Source: Fratercula arctica (lineage: Eukaryota > Chordata > Aves > Charadriiformes > Alcidae). Taken from it: a stretch of DNA of 64,000 bases. Shown piece by piece: positions 23,791-38,147 of the stretch. The notes under the pieces are model-generated. The model saw nothing but the letters and a program-made list of their open reading frames with translations, had not been told where the DNA came from and ran no database searches. The stretch is from the NCBI GenBank assembly GCA_947846985.1, contig CANTUZ010000001.1, forward strand, positions 117,445,757-117,509,756, read 5' to 3'. The translations under genes and the position numbers were made by a program. Positions within the stretch are counted from its first letter, which is position 1, and the number at the start of each line of letters is the position of its first letter.

Positions 23791-26700
23791 GTAGTTTTAA
23801 TTAAAATAAATTTTGGAAAATTCATTCTGTGTTTGATTTTGCTAAACTTCCACCAAAACATGCCTTCTACCTTTGAGTCATAATCTAAATGTTGACATCC
23901 TCCTTTAATTGAGTAGAACATCTAGGAAGCTACATACACCTGCGCAAGCACATACATATATACACACTTCCACGTTTGTTCTGGGTTGAAACACATCCTC
24001 TGAGCAGCACTTTCACATGCCACATGGTTCACAATAGCTTTCTGAAAGGATTGAAAAGTTGCAAAAATCCTTTTTTTGGTGGTCTTTTGCTTTTTCTTTT
24101 TTCTCCCCAGCAGGAAGAATTTATCCTAAATTTAAATTACTGAAATAAAATTTTGGAGTTATTTTGGGGTTTTAGTCAGCTGCTTTGTTTTTTTTAAAGT
24201 AGAAGGGGAAAATGTCTCTTTCTATTTTACGCAGACTCACCGGATCTATGCTTGCGGAAGAGCTGAAAAGCATCAGGGCAAGGTATACAGGACTGGTTTA
24301 TAACGAACATCCTTCAGTAATTCTACTTGAATTCCACTCAGGCACAAACCAGTGCTACAGCCAAAATACAAAGTGGTCAGCTGGCTGGACTATTCTACCG
24401 TAGCCAGCTCTGTGTTTACTCACATACGCACGCTCGCTGCTTTTATGCTCTTGTAAGTCATTATTATGTCTTCTTTTTAAGACAAGCTGTTCATCTTTTT
24501 TTGTATGTGAATAGATTGCCAAGCCCAGTACCCCAGCTGGTAACCCTTCCCATTAAGGTAACATTAATACAGATTTTATGAATAATTAATATATGATTAA
24601 TAGAAATGGCTTTTCCGCTAATAAATTATGGTAATTTGTACTATAACAAATTCTCATGGCAGGCTGAAATAATCTTATATGCTCCAATACAGATGTGCTT
24701 CAAAAAAAGCTTTCTTCTAACACAGTATTAATTATTTTGAGCTCATTTACACACATCTCCACAGATGCTACCAGTAACTTATCTCACAGCAGTTTATTAG
24801 AAAAGCGTCTGCTCTGCAGTTATCAATAACATTATAAAACATTCATACATGTTTTCTAATCCCCAGGGTTCCCAAAACTGCTCAGAAATTACACATACGG
24901 AGTGTCTGGAAGAGACAGCATCCCACCGCATGGGCAAATGGAGGGGAGATGGATAATCACAGGGAACAAACAAAGTTTTAGGCACTTTTAATCCCCTGCA
25001 CAGAACAGATCCGAGTTCTGCAACGCAGCGCTGCACACCAGGCTGCTCCAACAGCTACTGAACCTCTGAGCTATGGACATTATGTATTCCAAACAGTCCA
25101 GAGTCTTGCAGATCAGCAAAGAAAGCTTGTGTCATGTACCGTGCTGGTAATTTAAGAAAACATCTTGTTCAGATGACTTCTCACTTTACGCTTAATTCTA
25201 CTGCAGTCAATAGATTTAAGATACAGGAATAATGAAGGTAAACTGTAAGTATGTATTGTCCTGCCCGGGGACAGGCATACAACAACAGAGGTGCCTTCCC
25301 GACCTAAGGCCCCGGCTCAGGAGGAATATTTAGGAGGAATAGCTTGACATCTGCACTAATTTGCATTCATTTCTTCATGTACACATCCCTAGAATACAAT
25401 GCAATAAATCAAAACACATAACCTGTGTTCTAAAACGTCTTCTGATATATACTTATTTTAAATAGGGTGAGGTTTTTTCTTTGTTTTTCTCAAGTGTTCT
25501 TGAATATATCCTATGAAGCAGAAAAGGACTACCTTCAGTGAAGTCAAGCAAGCTACGTTAATCCCTCAGAGCAACCATTTCTGGCCAAAAGTGGAAGTCA
25601 GCCTTAGTTTCCATTTTGTAGCACAACTAGTCCTCCCTCCTCACCTGCAACTGTATTCTGCTATTTACTTGGAAGAGTCTGAAATTCCAGCAAAGAGAGA
25701 AACTGCAGTTAAAGGAAGTTAACATTATAAACCATTAAATAATGAAGGCATCACCATGAGCAGTGATGCACATAAAACCCAAAACACTATCTGCATACAA
25801 AGACTATATATTCAGTGATTCTTATAAAAACTGTAGTTTTTAGTCTTCTGGATGAGGAAGAGGGAGCTGAGAGCTTCCTGTTTCCTGAATGCCATTAAAT
25901 AACTACAGCAGAATGAGACAGAATTCAAAATCAGGCTACAGAAAAGACGTATTTAATATTTAGAATATCCATTTTTCATTGCAGTTCCAGGATTTTCTTT
26001 TCTTAAACTGAAAGACAATTAGATTGCACAACAACAGAATGCTGGAACAAATATTTTGAATTTCTGCAGCTCCAATTGACAAAAAGAATCTTGTCACTAC
26101 AGCTTAGCCAAAAATGACATATTACTAAGATTTTTAGATAAACAGCAGTTTTAAAAATTATATTAAAGCATCAATATCAACACAAAATTAGCTTAAAATA
26201 ATTTATCATTTAGAAAATATACATTTCAAGGTAAAACTTACAAAGAGTACTTATTTAGACTAAGAAGTTGAATAAATGCAGTGATTTTTTGATAAATCTT
26301 GTGGCTTGTATACCTCTATATATTTACATTTTTCTTGGTGTTTCGATTAATGTATTAGTGCTCCTAACTTCTCCACTGAATAAGAGTTGGGGTTTTTTTT
26401 TATAATTCAGGCTTGTGTGGCCACGCATTAAGAGGTTTATTCTCAAAAGTCACGTGGATGCATATAGAGGCATTTTTATGCATCAGCTGGCTACTATTTG
26501 TCTGGTACTACAGTCTAACTGGTTTATCACTAGTTTAAGCAGTTAATATGAACTTTCAAAACTCCCTGGAGTTACAAGGGGAAATGTACTTAGAGCGCTC
26601 AGTGTTGTTAGGTAGCATTTCTGACAACTGGGAATGTGGATGTTGAAAAGGTAACGAACGCAATGATCCAGGGAGCTTAGACTCACAAGTGTAAAAACCT

Positions 26701-28582
26701 CCTCACTCATGACTATTAAAGATGCAAGCAAATAACACGAAGGATCTAGCAGAGAGAACAATAAAACTCTGCTCAAATTGATTTCCCAGCGAAACTGACC
26801 CCAACAGATCATTTGTTTTCCTCCAGTTTAATAGCAGCTGTATATAAATCTCCTTATTGACTTTTTCCTTATTCCTTGGTTATTGTTTTCATATGTGACT
26901 GGCTTACAGATGTATACTGGAAGTAAATTCCCTGTCCTGTGACAGACACAACTCAGTATTAACTTTGGGAAGCCATGTGTGTACAACTGCTGAAATATTT
27001 AGAGTCCTGTTGTTTCTTTCTTAGGTCTCTAGATCACAAATTAAATTTTAGGGAAGGACTTTGTTCTAAAATAACCATGGCCCCCTCACTTCCAGCTTTT
27101 GCTTGCAACCAGCTATCAGCATGAGAATGTAAAATATTCCAAGCTATGTTCTTGATCACCGGCTTTCAGCATATCTGAGCCAGCAGAACTGACTGCATTA
27201 CCCAAATTGCAGCTTCTTCTGCACTGCTGAATAAATGGAAGGCTTGTTCCTTTTTCTTTCTGCAGAAAACTGATGATTATCTAATCATAATACTGTCATC
27301 TGATATAATGTATAAATTTTATTTAATGTCCATGAAGCCTCTAGGAGGTAATGTGGAACAAGAGCAGTAAATAAAGATCATAATCTGAAAATTAAATCTG
27401 CAGACTCTGACAGTAGGATCCACTGGGACTCAAACACAAATCTGTAAGTCTTAAGAGGACTTCAGTGTCCAAACCACAAAACTATTGTTCAAGTTAAAGT
27501 GGAAATACCAAACCAACCTCTCGCTTAGACGTAGTTTCTCTAGGAAACTCACATCCACAGAGTCAGGAAACACGAGGGAACTTAACCCCGGTGCAAGCAT
27601 TAGGCGCCCGCGCATGGCTGGGTCCAGCACTGCTCATAATGCTGCACATACACATTTCACTTGCGCAACGAGAACTCAACATCCGAGGCTTTGTGAACCA
27701 GCCTTTCTATCGTTAGGTTCATCCAACCGTTGCACTACCAACCAACATTCAATTTGTGACAGAGTCCTAAGCAATGACTTGCAAATCAGTATAATGACGT
27801 CACACCACAATGACATGATCACATGAACACAATGTCTGTACGAACTGCTACGCTTGTCCTTGGATCCTTTACATCTCCAACTTCTAGTCCGTGGATTAAC
27901 ACTGAAGGGGTTCATTACAGAAGCCGGCTCACAGAAAGCAGGGGTTGCACTATTTTAAACCTCCTCTGATTGCATTACTATTTACTTTCTCCATTAAGTG
28001 CAGTTAAAGGTGCTGCCTCCCTCTAGGCGGTTGTGCAGAAGCAAGGCTGATCCCACAGGCACATTCCAAGAAGGTTCAGTCAGTCCTGGGTCCCCAGGTG
28101 CCTCCCAGGAGGCAGGAGGAGGAGGAAACAGTTACGCTTTAACAGCACTTTGGAAACCTGCTAAACCCTACACGCTCCTCTTCCAGATACAATTACCCAC
28201 CTCTTCAACGCGCCTGCAGACACAGTCCTTTGCCCTTTAATCTGCAGGACACGTAGTTAAACTAGCACAGTACTTGTGTTTGTGTTCCTGCACCTTTTCC
28301 TTGAGCTGAAGCAGGCTCAATATATTTTTATGACTTGGGCTGTAAAATGTCATCTGATTCTCTAACATCATTAGGTGACTGTCAGCCAGAACGCAATGCA
28401 CCTTCCCTGTCCTTTCATGTCAGTAGGGAATCTAGCCACCCCAACAGCAAGAGGCCCATGTCAGTGTCAGGGACCCTCACGCTGGATCCCAGCAGGATGC
28501 AGTCGTAACAAAGTGAGTGAAAAGATTCCCAGTTTCTGGGAGAGGGCTATCAAGATCTGGACGTTTACACACATTCTCAAAA

Positions 28583-28946
28583 CGTGTGAGAGAGACCTTA
28601 TTGCAGCCTTTTGGTCCTTACAGGGGGCCTACAGGAAAGATGGGGACAAACTTCTTAGCAGGATCTATTATGATAGGACAAGGGGTGATGATTTTAAACT
28701 AAAAGAGAGAAGATTTAGAATAGACATAAGGAAGAAATTCTTACGATGAGGTTGGTGAAACACTGGACCAGGTTGCCCAGAGAGGTGGTAGATGCCACAT
28801 ACTTGGATGGTAGGTCAAGGTCAGGTTGGACAGGGCTCTGACCAACCTGATCTAGTTGTAGATGTCCCTACCCATTGCAGGGGGGTTGGAACTAGATGAC
28901 CTTTAAAGGCCCCTTCCAACCCAAACTATTCTATCATTGCATGATT
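28583..28946 (+). mobile_element. CR1 LINE 3' fragment
   Basis: This CR1 3' region on the plus strand includes 'ctacaggaaagatggggac', 'gataggacaaggggtgatg', 'gcccagagaggtggtagat' and 'ggccccttccaacccaaa', ending in decayed attctat/atgatt repeats. It is opposite in direction to EPHA3. The left border is approximate, and weaker similarity may extend to about 28515. Confidence 0.93.
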
Positions 28947-31900
28947 CAAAATGAAGAAGGAAAAAAATAGGACAAAACTTTAGGGACAAATAGAAGCAGC
29001 CTAACTTTGGATGAAACAAAGCTGTGTGTGAGAGCTGTGAATGTTCCTCCCAGAAAAAGGACAAAACATTTAAAAAACTGACTCGTTCATGGTTATTTTA
29101 ATGGGTGATTGCCTGCATTATGGCAGGTAATGCATCTGGAAGCTGGTGGACTCCAGCCTGTGGTCAGAGACTCCAGAGAGGTTGCAGGCATTGCACAGGT
29201 GCCACGAAGAAAAGGCAGTAGGGAACCAGGAAGCGGAGAACAGGCAGCTTCAAGCAGGAATTATACTAAAAGGCGGCTGCTTGATTTTGCTCTCAAGTGC
29301 AGAGAAAGGCAATCTTCTGGGCAGCAGCTGTCACTGGACAAATAATTATCAGAGCTCATTTCTCACTCTTACAAATAAATTCTAAATTAAAAGCAAACTT
29401 CATTAAGTGTTGCACATTCATGTTCTCATTTCTACCTCTTTTTATTAAAAGAGATAGCAAATGCCTTCCACAAAGCAAACAAAATGTTAGACTTGCTCAT
29501 ATGTTTAACACGTGTGTAATAAATCACAGAAATGCCATGTCCATTTGGGAAGTATCAGGCTGCACAAGGCACTCGCTTCAGAAACTGAAAATTATGGTGG
29601 CATGGCGTTCACAGCTGTTATTTCAGAGAGGAGACAAACGCCTTATATGCTTTCATAAGGATTCAGCCCAAAGGTACTCATAACACAAATGTTATTCTTT
29701 CTGTTCTCTGCTTGAGATGGTGGGAGCTTCGCAATACTTCATATTTTTCACTGAATGTGTTTAAGACCGTATCAGTTTAAAATAAACAGTTTTGCTTTGC
29801 CTTTCCTACCCCATTGTTATATTACTTTATAGGACGTTAGAGCCTCGGGCTTCCTGGTGTGAAGTTTTTGGAAAGAAGTAGTTATTCACCATGCCCATAA
29901 CATCAACTGTCAGGTGTTGAGTAGGCTTTCCCTTTCTGGGAAAGTTTAGTTATTTCCTCAGTGAGAGAAATCCCACCCACAATTTAAGAAATACACTTAA
30001 GAGCCATCTCTAGAAATGCCAGTATCCAAAACTGGAGAAGATAAGCATCCTCAGGTAAGTAATTTATGATATAAAGTATTCCTCTGCTTTTAAGTAATCG
30101 TCAAGAGCTCCTGAAGTGGTCTGTCAGGAAGTTCCATCAGCATCTTTTCAACCTGGTCAGAAAAGACTATGAATGGAAACAATGGTTCTCAATGTTTCGG
30201 CCTGTCATTCTTTGGTAGTTTCACCAATGGCTTCAGACCAATCACTTTTGCAAACGTTAACGAGGACAGGAGAATCTCTGATGGAAAAGACTTGAAAGGT
30301 GACCACATCTTCTTTCACTTTCTTTTGGATTTGGGGCGGATTTAACCTTTATTTTCATTTGGTTTTAAAAATTTTCTTTTTATATAGAAGCATAGTTTAC
30401 TAGAAAGAATGTACAAAGAAAACTCTTTCATACATACCCCGCTGTAGAATTAGACACTGCAAGTAGAGTAAAAAGAAACAAAGAAATATAACTTGCTTGA
30501 GGGATTTCTGATGTTAAGCTTTCAAATTCTGAGGACGCTCACTTTGCAACGCTGGGAAGTTGTCACTAGTGAGAAGCAGCGAAGTCTTTAATTTTCAGAA
30601 CAAGGTCTGCTCCCTTCAGAGGGGACCTGTCTTCACGAGCAGGATGACACATCCTTGGGCTCAAATCAGCTTACGTAGTTGGTGTGAGTAAACCCAAAGC
30701 TGCATGACGTGAAGACTGTAATGTGCAGGGGTGCATAACTTTGAAACTATAATTTGGTTTTATATTCAAATGCTTTAAAAAAATTATTATTACATTAATA
30801 ATTCCCATTGAGAGGAATAGTCCCCAACCCCAAAGAAACAAGTAACTTTTTTTCCCCAGCTGTCCCCAGCCTGCAAATTGTCTAGATGGAATGGCTTCCA
30901 GCAGCAAGGGAAGTTGATAGTCCATGTTCCTCTTGATTGTAAACAAAGCTGCTTCCCTCAGCGATTACTGAGAATGCTACCACAGATAAGGGAAAGAGAC
31001 AGAAGTCTAGGGAATATTATTTAACTGAGTGCTGAGCGTCCTGTGTACCTACATTTCTTTATTTTTACTATTTTACCAAACCGAGTTATTAAATGAGAAT
31101 CCACACGCAGCCTCATGTTAAAGACTAGAATAGAAGCAAGTAGAGAAAACCATTATCCACCCATTGGTGAACACAATTTCACCACCATCTCTGGAAAAGG
31201 TAGCTAAAAGCATTGGAAGTGAAGAACACTAGCTGAGCCGCCAGCTTCACCTGCGAACTTCCTCTAAGGTCATGAGCATTCACACGAGGACCCGCGAGCA
31301 GAAGAGACCAACGTATGTCACAGCCTTTGAAGCCTCCGCAGAGCTTCCTTGACGTTCAGGGGAAAAGGGATCAAAGGCTTTGCAGGCAGAACGTCTCCAG
31401 CTAATAACAGGCTATGCATGGAGTGACATTGTTAAAACACTTCCCTTTTATATCCCTAAACGAGGAGTTTTATTGAGTTAAAACGATCCTTGAATAGCCT
31501 CTGGGCTGAACTGTAAAACATATTTGAAAAGCGTGAAATCTTTATTTATGCCAGGAATGTTTGAAACTCAAAAGATAAATGTCATTCAAAAAACCAAGCA
31601 TGTCCTAGGTATTCAGTACGTAATGGGGCACAGCTGTAATAACAGTCAGTGAACCAGAGACTCCTTACATCATGTCATTAGCTCACTTTTAATAAGTCTA
31701 TCTTCTTGTCCTCTTTATAAGGACCATAGGGAAAAAAAGAAATATATCACACACCAAACATCTGTGGCTTTCTCAAATTGTCTCACTTAGAAGACAAATC
31801 TACTTAAGGGACTTGTCTTGGGATATGGATTGTTAAGTGCACACAATCCTTTCTAAATATGGATTTTATTTAAACAGGGAGCATCACACATCGTTTGTGA

Positions 31901-32572
31901 GTTGCTGAAGACAGTGCGGTCTAGCTTAAGAGAATAAAGGCTGAGCGCATAAAGAGCATCACAGTTCCTGCAAGTAATCAAAGACATATATTGAAATAAA
32001 GCTTGGTACTCAACTTTGTGCTGAATTTATTGCCTTAAAGCCACAAATTTCAGGCAAATACAATTCTAGTTCTGAGGAGGTTTTAACAGCTTTTCCTGAG
32101 ACCCAAGCGAGTCTTTGCTTACACTGGCACTGCAAAATTGACTGATTCATTCTCCATTTTAAATGTTTAATCCCCAAGCTGAAACTAAAGGTTGGCTTGA
32201 AATTTTCGATCTACAAATGACACATGTTAATCAAGATATTACAAACCAGCAAGGTCTACACTTTAAGACTCTCCTCCCAATGATCCGTACATAGTGGTCA
32301 GTTTTGTTCTCAAGCTTTTTTGAACAATTTTCATCCTGGCCCCTTGCAAAAAACTCCACAGTACCTTATCAGTTACCTTCTCCTTCGACAAACATAAACT
32401 TACTGTATTTCAAAACTGCTAGATTTGACAACTAATACATTTAAGAAAGAGACAGAGAGAGGAGTAAAAATAAATTTGATTCAATGTATGTACCAGACTG
32501 GGCTGTGTGTTTACGCTTGTAGAAAATACCTGGTTGATGTGTTTTTAATCACACTGCTATTCCTTAATCCAG

Positions 32573-32599
32573 AAAAAAAAAAAAAAAAAAAAAAAAAAA
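32573..32599. repeat. A homopolymer, 27 bases
   Basis: Uninterrupted A run on the plus strand in intron 5, followed by a short purine stretch. Confidence 0.95.
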
Positions 32600-33554
32600 G
32601 AGAGAAAAATGTATTAGAAGCAGGTTCCAGACCTGATACTGCCACATGTAGGGGCACATGCACAGCTACTATTGCAGTCATCTGTTTTCCTACACCTTTT
32701 CATGCACAGGTTAAATGATTAAGCGAGATGATTAAACAGGCTACATGAATTGTTCTGCTTTGTGGGTTTTAGAAATACAAAAAATAAAAGGAGGAGACTC
32801 CTGATAATCAGACTAATGCTCTTCTAGGGAAGTCTGAGATGATACAGGGTATATCTGGTTTTTTGTTATTCTTTATGCACTAGCTGTGCCTAGGTGCCTC
32901 CCTTTGATCCAGGGGCGGTTATTCTCTTCAAGCTTCCTATACGAACAGAAACATACTGAGAAAGGAATCAACATTTTACAAGCCCGCAACTGAATTGTGG
33001 GGAGACCAAAACTCAGGTTTAGGCATTTTTAGGCACTTAACTGAGGAGTATAATCACTTTCTATAGTTACTAGGAAAAGACCGACATCTCAAGGTAGAAT
33101 TTAGCCCACAAAAAGCCTACCATCGTTCCCTTTGCATTTCTTTCTACAGCAGGTAAGCAGAGATTCCTATTTATACTCCGGTTTTAGAGGTTTTTTGCAA
33201 CTATCTGAATCTTATATGGATTGCATGGAAGAGCTGGGTTGCACTGAGGGCAGAGTTTGAGGGGGTCTCTTGTTACAACATGTCCCCTTTGTTCCTCTCC
33301 TGATGCTAGGATATGTGACAGCACAAAACTCTCTGGAATCAATTTAGTACTGACACTGGCTTATTGTAGCTGAACTCAGTTGCTACCACCATTCACAGCT
33401 ACGCTGTTGAAACTTTGGTTTACAAGGCCTTAAGTCCTTAAGAATTAATCAAACATAAAACTACATTTAAAGCTGTTACACTGTGCTTTTAGTGATTAAA
33501 AGAAAATAGTCTATTTTATTATCAAGCAGGCATACAGTAAAGACCTGAGGTATT

Positions 33555-33572
33555 AAAAAAAAAAAAAAAAAA
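33555..33572. repeat. A homopolymer, 18 bases
   Basis: Uninterrupted A run on the plus strand in intron 5. Confidence 0.95.
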
Positions 33573-34917
33573 GATTTGGGCATCAGCACAGGTATATTTA
33601 TAAAATATGGAAATCGTAATTCTTTTCATTGAACTTTGTTGCTAATAATTATCTTGCTGGAACCCTGGACACGGAATCATATTGGAAATAATAGAAGGTG
33701 TAAAAGCTCAGGAAGATGCACATGCAAAGTTGGGGTTTGGAGACAGAATATACAGCCTGACACGGAGTAAGCTGCTCTATCCAGGAAAATGCTGTTGCAG
33801 AAAGAAGGTCATAGACTTAACCCCTTGTTCTCACCTATCCTCTACAGGGTTTTGATTTTGCTCATTCTCTTTGGCATGCCCCTATGGATCCTCTGGCCTA
33901 ACCCAGACAACTGAATTTGCAACCCTATACAGTGATTCAGAGCCACTTGAATATGGTACATAGAAATTAAAGACAAAACTGTAGACAAGCTCTCTTGGGA
34001 CAGCAGTTAATTTTCCAGGGCTTACACAGTTCGTACAGCTAGGAAGCCCAAAGACATCTTCAAACATAAATTATCTGTCTCTATAGTAAAACTGTACTAG
34101 TGTACTGTAAACTTGTTTATAAACTAATTTGTTCAGATCAGTTCAAATCCCAAAACGGGCACACTCTTCCTTCAGAGTGTTCCAATTAATTTAACATGAA
34201 AAAGTGGGCAAAACCTAATTCTTACAGTAGCACAAGTGTGACTATGCAGAGGTTTGCAGCATTTTAACTGAAATGCTCACATGCAATTTAAAACTGCTTC
34301 TCCCCATAATCAGATATTCTAACATCCACATGGGGAAAGCTAGTCAGTGGAAAGTAGGTCTCAGTTTGCTCACTCCTGACTCCAAGGGGAAGTACCATAG
34401 CTGTTTGCTATAGCACCACAGCATACAATAATGCTGTACAATACACAGATGAATAAGACTGGATCCCGCAATCTCTCTGATGAAAAAGCTTAGGAAGGAG
34501 GTGGTAACCCACAGGCAATTTAACTAAATAAAAGCTCTCTCTCTAAAGCCATCTAGTCTTATGGAGGTATTCTGTAAAGTAAGCCAACCCTACTGCAGTT
34601 TTCCATATCCATCTATACATAAACTTTATGTGCAGTGACAAGTGGTAAGAGTCTTGAGGTTGCTAAATACCTAAACGATTCAACAATACTCTCCTGAATT
34701 TCTTTGAAGCAGGGATATTGAGGTTTATAGCCCCTCTGCACCCATAGGTTTACTTTCTCTCCATCCTGAGTAAGCAGATAGGGAGTTTACTCTCCAGATC
34801 TCATTGAGAAGGCCTTGCTAAGTGGATGAAAAGGTCAGAGTTAAAAGAGGACAGTAATTACTGAACAGTCCCTTACCTGGTCTCTTTCCAGTTGCTGCGG
34901 TCTTCTTCGTACACAAT

Positions 34918-35615
34918 CATCACACATAGATTGAGATGGGAAGGGGTCTCTGCAGATCACTTAATCCACCCCCCTGCTGAAAGCAGGGTCACCCACAGCA
35001 GGTTGCTCAGGACTGTGATTAGGTTTTCAATACCTCCACAGATGGAGATGCCACAATCTCTCTGGGCTACCTGTTCCAGTGCTCAATTACACTTAGAGCA
35101 AAAAAGCTTTTCATATGTTTAAACAGAATTTCTTGTATTTCAGCTTGCAACCACCACCTTTTGCCCTGTCACTAAGCTCTACTGAAGAGACCCTGGCTCT
35201 GTTTTCTTTAAACCCTCCCATCAGGCCTTTATATACATTAATAAGATACACCTGAGCCTCCTCTCCTTCAGGCTGGGCAGTCCCACCACTCAGCCTTCCC
35301 TCATAAGACAGATGTTCCTCTCCCTTAATCACTTTAGTGACCCTTCACTGGTCTTGCCTTGGTATATCCATATCTCTCTTGTACTGGGGAGGGGGTGTGC
35401 GCGCTAAGCTGCGCACACCACATGTGGCCTGACTAGTGCTGAGCAAAGGGGAAGGATCACCTCCCTCAATCTGCTGGTAGTGCTCTTCCTACTGCAGACC
35501 CAGATGCTCCACCAAGACCTCCAGGTCCTTTTCTGCAAAGCTGCTTTCCAGCCACTTGGCCAAAGCCCGTACTGGTGCACGGGGTCAGTCCTCCCCAGGT
35601 GCAGGATGCACTCAA
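34918..35615 (-). mobile_element. CR1 LINE fragment, old and internally rearranged
   Basis: The longest CR1 piece (about 700 bp), reverse complemented. Recognisable blocks are 'cacccccctgctgaaagcag', 'gggctacctgttccagtgct', 'tgccctgtcac', 'catgtggcctgactagtgct', 'ggatcacctccctcaatctg' and 'cctccccaggtgcaggatgc'. Internal sequence is missing around 35480-35510, and the terminal 3' repeats are absent. Divergence from the consensus I remember is high, so it is an old copy. Confidence 0.88.
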
Positions 35616-36508
35616 CTACAGGAATGTTAAAGATTGGTGTTGAAAATAGCATGCCGGAGGAGGCTCACCAGAATTACATTCCGGACAGTTAGGAAGGTAT
35701 GAAGACTCTAAGTTTCTTCACAGTGCCAAAACCATGATTGTTGAGGAAGTGTTCTGTATCAGTTTTACACATTATCTTAATCAACTTTGGGACACAGACC
35801 TAGAATAAGAATTCTTTATAAACCAATTCTAACACCTTCTCCAGATAAAACTAGAGCCTCTAAAGGTAATGGCCAGTGAATGCTAGCTGTTTCTGATTTA
35901 GTTCTTAAGCAGGCAAATACATTTTTATCATTAGATATATGCTTATATCCAATAGACTTGTATGGATTGTATTTACACAGATAGTACATTTATTTGTTAG
36001 ACAGGAAGTGCAGCCCTCTTCAGGAACACGGCAAGTTTCATTTGCCATTGCTCACTTTGGGACTTCCCCAAGATTCAACAAGCTGAGGATGCTTTCAGCA
36101 TCTGTTTTGTTTTACACAATAAATACAGCGAGAACTGTATTTATTATTTATTAGTTATGCCACTATCATATTATTTGCATGAGTTTATAGTTGCTAGAAC
36201 TAATGAATACAAACCTAAACAAAATTAAGCAAACAGATTTTAGATCAGACAGACAGACCCACTTCTTGTATGGTAAACCTTCTCACCAGATCTGCTGTGA
36301 GGAAAGGATGGGGATAGCACTGTGTGTACTGGGATACCAGTGAGATAGCCAAGGTTTCCTAAGACCTACCTGATAGTTCAATATCTGCTAATGGTGCAGA
36401 TTTCTGCAAGTTCTGAAAGTTCTTCTTGTCTCCTCTAGATTGCAAAGATCACTGCAGAGAATATGTCTAATTAAGATGTAGTTAAGTCAATTAGATCCTT
36501 GGTTAAAA

Positions 36509-36782
36509 TCATAGAATCACAGAATTATAGGGGTTGGAAGGGACCTCTGGAGATCATCTAGTCCAACCCCCCTGCCAGAACAGGGTCACCTAGAACTGGT
36601 TGCACAGAAACATGTCTGGGTGGGTTTGGAATGTCTCCAGAGACGGAGACTCCACCACCTCTCTGGGCAGCCTGTTCCAGTGCTCTGCCACCCTCAGGGT
36701 AAAGAAGTTCCTCCTCATGTTCAGTTGGAACTTCCTGTGCTCAAGTTTGTGCCCGTTATCTCTTGTCCTGTCACTAAAATAT
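36509..36782 (-). mobile_element. CR1 LINE 3' fragment with tail
   Basis: Begins with 'tcatagaatcacagaat' (tail repeats in reverse complement), then 'ggggttggaagggacctctg', 'cacctctctgggcagcctgt' and 'tctcttgtcctgtcac'. It is well preserved, in the same direction as EPHA3, and truncated at its 5' side near 36782. Confidence 0.95.
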
Positions 36783-38080
36783 TAGACTTTTTGCTCAGCA
36801 TTCCTGAGTCATAGCTGCCATCCCTATGAGAGTGTGTGATACTGTAAAAGCAGCGATATGGCAGAAAAACTGTTACTTTCTCACGCAGCGTCGGCAAAAC
36901 TTATATATGTTCCTGGCCCAATGGCTGTGTTTTGCACTGGAAAATCTCCTCCCTCATTGTTGTAAACTGATTATCCAGTAGTTCAACTGTGTTGTTCCTA
37001 CCAAATCTTAGTCTTTCTTCAGTGAATTCCACACCCTATTTCCATTTAAAACCTATGTGGGCTCCAGGGGAGTCTTCTGCTTGCTACAGCCCAAAGGCAG
37101 TAAATGCAGAACCACCCTGACCCGGACTGGATGTCTTTTCCCTCTGGGTTATTTATAAAGCTCCAAGGAATGCACAACTTTCTGGTTGTTACAGATAAAT
37201 GCATTTTAAAAAAGCCCATAAACTGTGGTCAGAAAACACAGCGAACCTAGAATATCTGTGCCCAGAGCCCCGATCACGCTAGCGACGAGCCAGGCAGCAT
37301 GGCACAGCTGTCAGCCTCTCTGCGTGGCACATTCGCAATTAGCACGCCACCTCCAGGGGTACCGAATTCCATATCCTCTCCCGCAGCAGCCAGTGACCCT
37401 TTCTAAACAGGGTTGATTGGCGTTATTAGTAGATAACATCTGCGTGGTGCAACATATTGACGTCAAGCGAGAGCCTTCTTTGGGCAGCGGCAGACTGCTT
37501 CAATATAATTCAGTGGAAGCCGTATCAGGCAGCAACCGAAGGCGTGTAGTACAGTGCAATCAAAGAGGATGACCAACAAACTAAATAAAATTGAAACACG
37601 TGTCCTTTCTCTTTTACTTTCACACCAAAGACAGAAAGACTTACAGAAATTAGAAATATTGCAGTCATACCTGTCTAGCCATATTTTGGAAGAGACTTTT
37701 TTTTTCCCCCAGAGCTCATTAACCTTTGTTGGAACAAAGTGCAATATAAGCACAGCAAAACTCAGGCCAGTCAGTTGGAAGAAAAAACCCAATCCATGTT
37801 CTGAAATGATTCTGAATTTCCCTCAGTTCAAGGGACTGGATCTTGGCTTTACAACCGTTTGGTACTGTAAAAGTCCTTGCATTCACAGCAGCAGCAGAAT
37901 CAGACTCTGGATGTTTCAAACGTTACAAGTAACAACAAAGCACACCTTTCCTTTACTTCTAGACCAAGTTTGAAAACTCTCCAGGAAAATCTTATTGAGA
38001 GTTTTAGTTACAGACTCTAGAACTCAGAGTCACTGCAAATCTATCAGAAAATTTTTCAGCAACATTTAAGGTGACCCTTT

Positions 38081-38147
38081 TTGTGTGTGTATGTATCTAC
38101 GTGTACATGTACATTACAAATATGTGTATGCATGTGTGTATATGATC
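38081..38147. repeat. TG/TA-rich simple sequence
   Basis: Imperfect alternating TG and TA dinucleotides (ttgtgtgtgtatgtatctac and similar), a decayed microsatellite in intron 5. Confidence 0.8.

Noticed and set aside
28375..28749. Open frame of 124 codons overlapping a CR1 copy
   Set aside because: Its second half is CR1 3' sequence (RFRIDIRKKF is the common translation of this element), not a host gene.
37554..37973. 139-codon open frame on the plus strand in intron 5
   Set aside because: No recognised similarity; the opposite strand is open as well, which suggests chance.
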